Assembly (NCBI GenBank): GCA_932521035.1
Contig: OW051495.1
Coordinates: forward strand, 4,154,001 to 4,218,000
Direction: 5' to 3'
Length of the DNA: 64,000 nucleotides
Source of the DNA: Oscheius dolichura
Taxonomy: Eukaryota > Nematoda > Chromadorea > Rhabditida > Rhabditidae
Positions 58,292-64,000 of this stretch are shown here, one piece after another. Position 1 is the stretch's first letter. Every line of letters starts with the position of its first letter. A program made the position numbers and the translations under genes. The notes under the pieces are model-generated. The model saw only the letters and a program-made list of their open reading frames with translations. It did not search any database and was not told the DNA's origin.

Positions 58292-61200
58292 TTAGGCGCT
58301 GTCCAGTTTGCTGTATCTGGTCGACTCGTGTCCTCCGCTCGAGCTCCTCAGTTCCTGTTGCTGCCACTCCGGCCGGCCCAGCCCCCTTATCTCCACCTCG
58401 TTTCCTCCAGCGACTGTCACTAAACCGTTAGCTAGAAGCCTCTTCGAGAAGACTGACCATAAGCGGGGTTCTCGAAGGCCACACTCGCGTCTGTCGGGAT
58501 ACTGCCTCCACCGAATAGTTTCCCAAACGGTCCAGGTAGCTGGCGTCTTCGGCCGAAGACGTACAAGTCTAGAAAGACAAATGCATAACCAAAAAGAGGG
58601 AGAGACTGACTGGCAGCGACGATTGCAAGGATGACGAGAGCCAGTAGGAAGTACAGCCACCGGTGGGTGCTTCGAGTGGACGCTTCCTTGTCGCCGACGT
58701 TCAAGAAGACCAGCGGACTGTGTCCAACCGCGTTGGCCGCAAGCACTGCTACTTCGTAGAGTTCGCCGTTCTCGAAGGGCAGATCGACCGAGTTGAATCG
58801 GGACTTGGTCTGCTGGTAGTCGTCTTCTGCGCCTCGTTTCCTGTAGTAGACCACGTAGTACTGATACTTCGAGGAGTCCTTCTCCTCGTCCCATTTCACC
58901 TGAATAGTCATTATCTATCCTTCTCTTCAAAATTAGCATACCCTGATCTTTCCGTCCACTATCTCATATGCCACTCCAGTGACGGCCGGAGGACTGCCAA
59001 TCTTTCCCTTGACGAAGCAGGTGAGAATCTTGACGGACCAGGGGGTGCAGTCGATGCCCTTTGTGGGGACGTCTCCTGCAACCGGCTTATTTCCCCGAAA
59101 CCTAAGCCCTTACCCGCGCAGAGGGAGATGCACTGCTTCGGGACGAGGGCCACCGTACAGCAGTCGGTGTGGTCGCGGACATCCTCAGCGCATCTGAGTA
59201 GTTTATCGCCGTAGGCCAAGTTACAGTTCGGTATTTCGGGAATCTGTAGCAAATATGTCGACGGGAGGATGGAAGTGATACCTGTCCCCCAGCACAGACT
59301 CCGAAGCAGGACCCCTTGACCCCTTCTCTGTCGCAGCAGTCCATGTAGAATCGTGGATTATCCGGATGTTTCTCGGTGGCCAGGGCCAGTTCGGCCGAGT
59401 CCGTCGACTTGTTCCCGTCGATGTCCGAAACACACTCATAGATGCCGTCGTTGCCCCGCACACGTGGTATCTGAAGTATCTCGGTTAATTTCAAAAGGCG
59501 TCCCTACATTCAGGACCGCTTGGTAGATATTTCCACGGAGGAGTTTGAAGTCGACGAGGAGCTTCTTACTGACAGGCAGTCCGTGTTTCTCGAAGGTGAC
59601 CGTGGGAGTCGGGAATCCCTCGACGGTGCAGACGATCCGGGCCGGCTCCGCCCCGAAGCCCGTAAACCTCGTGGCGTTCATCTTCGACACGGGACCGTAC
59701 TTGACGAGGACGTGTTTCATGCTCACCGTCCTGCAGATGTCTTTATTCCCCCTCAAAAGTGACCAACCTGCGCCCGTCCGTGTCTCCAACGACACAACTC
59801 GCCGTGTCAAGTGTACTGTCAGCTGTCACATCCAATGCCACCCATGTCTTTCCGTGGTCATTCGAGGCGGAATGGGGTCCCACGTTGAGGTCGATATTGT
59901 AATGCTTTGTGTTGTTGGCGAACTGCCCGAGGGTACAGTTAATGTGGATAACGTCTCCCGAGGTATAAATTCCGGATCGAGATTCTGGTTGGAATATGAG
60001 TTGTGGCTCGGGCAGGCCGTAGGCATCAGGCTGAGCGATCAACGTGAGGACGGAGGAGGATCTGCTCTCCTTGTTGCCTTCGGATGCCCCAACAAAGACC
60101 GAATACAAAACGTCTCTGGTCAGTCCGCCCATGACAGCCCACGTCTCATTGGATGATATCATGGTCATTTGGGAAGAGGACGTCTCCGCCTCGGTGTAGT
60201 AGAGATGGTATATGAGGTCGCCGGGGTTGACAACGTCTCCGTTCCTTCTGTGTGTAACGGCATCCCAAGTAATGTTCACTTTGACTCCATTGTTCCAGGA
60301 AATTCTGACATTTTCCGGCTGTTTGGGTCGGTCTCCCTCGCTGTCAACCTCCGGAAGGGTGATGAATGACACGTTCCAGGAGGGAGGCCCCCATCCGACG
60401 TCGTTAAACCCGGCCACTCTGGCCTTGTACTTGGTGGTGGGACTCAGGCCCTCCAGTCTCAATACGTCGACCGAGGTGTTGTGGGACTGGACGAGACTGT
60501 TGTTGAGGAAGAGGTCCACTTGGAAGGCGAATGAACTTCCATAGTCGATTTCTTCCCAAGAAAGGGTGGCCGTGTTGTGGCGGATGAGAGAGACACGGAC
60601 GTTCTTAGGAGCGGCAGGGATATGTGTACTGCGAGCTCTGAAAATATTGTTGTTTTCCTTTTCTCGGAAAGACTTACGCAAAACAAGTCATCAGGGTGTC
60701 TGAGGCACTCAGGCAGTCGTCCGGCACCTAAACAAGGTTATATCAAGGGGAATGGGGGCGACGTTACCTGGAAGGGATGCCGGCAGCCGGTGAGACAACG
60801 CTTCGGAACGCCCTCCTGCTCGCAGCACCTTGAGTGGTCTTGTCCCTGGGAGGCACACTGGACCCAACGGTTAACATCAACTAAAATTGTTGTTTGTTTT
60901 GTGTACTCAGCGTAGACCATACCGTTACACTCGGCTGGAAGATGGGTGGCATTGAAATAACAGTACTTGAGACAGTCCTTACTGACTCCCTGGGCAACAC
61001 AACATTCTTGGAAGTCGGCGTCGCTGTTGAAGCCATCTGACTGGCAACAGACCGACTGCTCTCCCCCCTCGATGCAGTGGAACCCGGTGGGACAGGGATT
61101 GCGGGCCGAGCAGAGGAATAGACGGTGGTCTTCGAGGAGCATCGGCTCTCCCATCTGGCAAAGACTCTTGGAACTGTCGAATGGTCTCGTCGAGAAAATA

Positions 61201-63625
61201 ATGGCCGTAGAGGGCAGGGAAGAGCCGTGGGCAGAGTTGGATTGGACCGAGACAGAATATTCGCTGTCCGGATCCAAGCTCAACTCCGTGTGGGGAGACA
61301 CCGCGCTGTGCACCTAAACTCTGTCTATCAGACGGCGGACATCGTAGTCTACCTGTCGGATTGCCGCCCCGTGTTCCGTCTTCCTGATAAAAATGGTGTA
61401 ATTGTCAACCAGGTGGGGATTGGAAGCCGGCTCGGCCCATTTGACCACGACAGAGGACTCCATGATGTCGGAAACGGAGACGTTGATGGGAGACGAGGGG
61501 TGGGTCACTGAATTTCCATAAGAATAGCTATAGATAGCCGATACCGTATCCCTCTCGAATACACTGGTAAATTGCGTGGATGTCCAGATTGAGACACAGG
61601 ACTGAATGGACTCCTAAGGGCTCTGTACTGCCCGCACAGATAGGGAGACAGTCGGACTGGACATTCTTCCGGAGACAGCAGTCGGTATGGTTCCGTTGGT
61701 CGGCTATGCACGGCGCCACCTTGGGCCATTCGGCTCTACACGAGGTCGAGATACTGATGGTCTCGAGGCTGGACGGGGTGTCCGATCTGCACATCTTCCG
61801 GGTACAGGGATCGGCTACGCCGTTCGCTTGGCAGCACTCAACCGCGTTGGGGACGGTGCCATTCGATTCGATCATTTGAGCGTTGGTCGTTGCCAGCGCC
61901 CGGACACTCGGGACGGAAGTACCGAAGGAATTGGTCGCCGTGACGACTATCACGTAGCGGGTAGCCGAACGGAGGTCACTCAGCGTCAGGCAGGTGTCCG
62001 TCGTGTTTACGTGTTGGAAAGCGAACTCCCGGACCGAGGTCGTGTTGCTCTCGGAGTCGCGGGTAATGACGACGATGCTGGCCCTCTTCTGGCGCACTTG
62101 GACACGTTCCTTCAGCTCCTTAATCTCTGGCGAATCTTCATCGATATCCTAAACAATATTGTTACAGAGGATCCTGGGGTGGTAGGCTACCTCTGTTGAG
62201 CGTGTCTTAATGGTGTGTGCCTCGGCATCTTCGTAGTCCCCATCCTCCAGGTCGGCAATCTCGGAATAGTCTCCAGTCAGAAGAGGGACTCCCCTAAAAA
62301 GGACAGTTTCCCATCTACCACTACCGAGTTGTTCGTACATTTCTCCACCGAAGAGTGGAAACGAAGGGATCTCCTTGTAGCTGACGGTGTACGAGGTCAC
62401 GGGATACTTTTCGTTGCTCTCGTGAACAGCCGGCGGCTCCCAACAAACCGAGAGCTTGTCATGGTCGACGGCATTCACTTGCAGTGAGGTAGGCTCACTG
62501 GGGAACGGCACTGCAAAAGAGAGGATCGGAGGGAAAGGTGTGCAATCTTCATTAGAGCGACATGCATGCACTACGGGGGACAAGGGGAGAGACTAGTGGC
62601 CATGCAGGGAGAAGGCGGACACGGGGATGGAGGACAGTGAGTTCAACTGCTCTACATGGGGGTGGTTTAACATACGGTAGCCTCGCTCGAAACACTCGAA
62701 GATCTCAGGAAGATAATATAAACAGAGTCGGTGTGAGCGGCGGAGCATCTGAACAGGAGGATAGACGACGGGGAGAAGACAGACTACCTGGAAGTCCCCG
62801 GAGCAGAAGTCATAGCAGAAGGAGGGCACCAGCTGGGTCTTACAGCAATGTACATGGTTTCGGGTATTGTTCTGGGTGGCACATGTCAAAAAGTGCTTGT
62901 AGTCGTCAGTTTTACAGCTGAAATGGTGGATGGGTCCGGTGGCAGGGGAGCGAGATACCTGGTCGGGTCGAAGTGGTGCTCGCCCATTTCGGATGGCTTG
63001 CACATGGCCCGGCACAGTGGGGAGATGCCGCTTTCCTGGCAGCATTGGGAGTAGTCGTAGGAGATGTTCTCGTGGAATCCTCCTCGGAGTCCAGATTCTA
63101 ATGAAGTCAGTCATTTGCCCCTCTTCCCCCAGACATACCTAACACTTCTACGTGGAATTCAAGCAGTTCTGACCGGTTGGCCAGTTGACATCGATATCTG
63201 CCGGAATCCTCGAAAGTCAGGTTTTTGAGGACCAGCGTGAAGTCCTCGCGGGCACAGGCGCAGCATTGGTTGTCGACACAGGCGAATCCCTCGCCGCAGG
63301 GCTCCCGGTCACTGCACTGGCCGGAACATCCCTTCTCGTAGTCGATTTCCATCTTTTGCTGTATTTTATATGAACCGGAATCGGCCGAGGCGTTCACGAG
63401 GCCAGTCCCGTTGAACAGAAGGAGGTCATCCTTATACCAGACCACCTAAAATTTCCGGTCAGAGATGAGAAAAGGACAAGGGCGAACATTGGATGAACAC
63501 GTATTGAGGACACATTGGAGCTGGGTGGCGAATCCCTGGATTACGGTAAGGTAGCCCTCGTCGTCCGTCGTCAGATGGAGGTCCTGACAACCGACCCGGC
63601 AGAGCAGCAGCAACAGCCACCACAT
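58292..63625 (-). CDS. IGDB-like transmembrane protein: Ig, FN3 and DB modules
   Basis: A single-pass receptor-like protein with the mix of Ig, fibronectin III and DB modules found in the C. elegans igdb genes. After a signal peptide (MWWLLLLLCRVGC) come an Ig domain interrupted by a Cys-rich insert (CSGQCSDREPCGEGFACVDN), a DB module (QCCQESGISPLCRAMC... CCKTQLVPSFCYDFC), FN3, a second DB (ECCQANGVADPC... CCLRKNVQSDCLPIC), FN3, a third DB (ECCVAQGVSKDCLKYC... CCEQEGVPKRCLTGC), two FN3, an Ig-like domain, a fourth DB (DCCDREGVKGSCFGVC... CCTVALVPKQC), FN3 and a TM helix (WLYFLLALVILAIVAA). The cytoplasmic tail holds FENPAY, an NPxY sorting or PTB motif. About 20 exons. Its ligand is unknown. 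Confidence 0.85.
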
Positions 63626-64000
63626 TTGGAGTTAACCACCTGGAAAGAGGCAGCTATCAGATGGGAGGACGATGTCTAGTCTGGCGGAATATCTTTGGAA
63701 AGGAGGAAGCCAGGGGGAAGACAGAATGGAGTGACACGAATTCCTGTTCTCAAAGTGAGCGAGGAATTGAAAAACAACGGAAATGAACAGGGAGTTTTTG
63801 GGCAAATTTGATAAGGAGAGTAAAAAATAAGAAGAAATGGGAAAAATAAAGATGGATAAGGAGGAGGAAGAGGTGACGAGACCTAATGGATTACACCACG
63901 AAATTTGCCGAGAAAGTTAATGGCATTGAGAAGGGGGAGACATGATTGATCAGTTCAGATGGAGTTCAGGGGGAAAACTAGTTGAGAGACGAGAGATTTC
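63626..64000. other. 5' flank of the IGDB-like gene
   Basis: A TTTCCAG acceptor lies about 15 nt upstream of the start codon. Beyond it the purine-rich DNA to the window edge shows no coding signal; it may be promoter sequence. Confidence 0.4.

Overview
The window is nuclear DNA from a nematode. Four things support this. Protein families that are nematode-specific or best known from nematodes are present: DB modules next to Ig and FN3 domains, and three SXP/RAL-2 (DUF148) secreted proteins. There is an EGL-18/ELT-6-like GATA factor. A tandem MAP-kinase cluster recalls the C. elegans pmk operon. Introns are very short, often 30-40 nt, and nearly every gene has a pyrimidine-rich AG acceptor within a few to about 30 nt of its start codon, as expected for spliced-leader trans-splicing. 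I cannot place the species or clade.

Layout. 1-2.9 kb: a DHRS4-like SDR (+) and a GPI-anchored ephrin (-). 2.9-5.7 kb: GC-rich DNA without genes. 5.7-8.5 kb: a broken LTR-retrotransposon Gag/protease remnant (-) with a reiterated motif at its 5' end. 9.6-15.1 kb: FAM241B-like protein, COX18 and a very large mosaic serine protease, all +. 15.5-22.2 kb: an SH2 tyrosine kinase and DDB1 (+). 22.2-25.9 kb: a second GC-rich gene-free stretch leading to a GATA factor (+). 27.8-31.2 kb: TM9SF3-like protein (-), whose long first intron holds a foldback element. 31.5-35.5 kb: a small ORF, mitochondrial QRSL1 and a disordered protein (+), spaced like an operon. 35.6-38.7 kb: a small unknown protein and a TTBK/CK1-like pseudokinase (-), and a small unknown (+). 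38.9-45.6 kb: three MAP kinases and a two-TM protein in tandem (-). 46.1-47.4 kb: Rieske protein (+). 47.6-50.9 kb: three SXP/RAL-2 genes (-). 51.5-52.5 kb: synaptophysin (+). 52.6-57.2 kb: a Caspr/neurexin-IV (NLR-1-like) receptor (-). 58.3-63.6 kb: an IGDB-like Ig/FN3/DB receptor (-).

Two sequence styles alternate. Housekeeping genes (SDR, COX18, DDB1, TM9SF3, QRSL1, FAM241B, Rieske) are AT-rich in codons and introns. Developmental, signalling and secreted genes (ephrin, protease, kinases, GATA, MAPKs, NLR-1, IGDB) and the gene-free stretches beside them are GC-rich.

The most notable items are the protease architecture, the MAPK cluster with a TEY member, a kinase that has lost both its HRD and DFG aspartates, a predicted GT-TG intron in synaptophysin, two GC-AG introns with the same donor, and a foldback element abutting a splice donor. 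All gene models were spliced by eye; exon boundaries are predictions unless stated otherwise.
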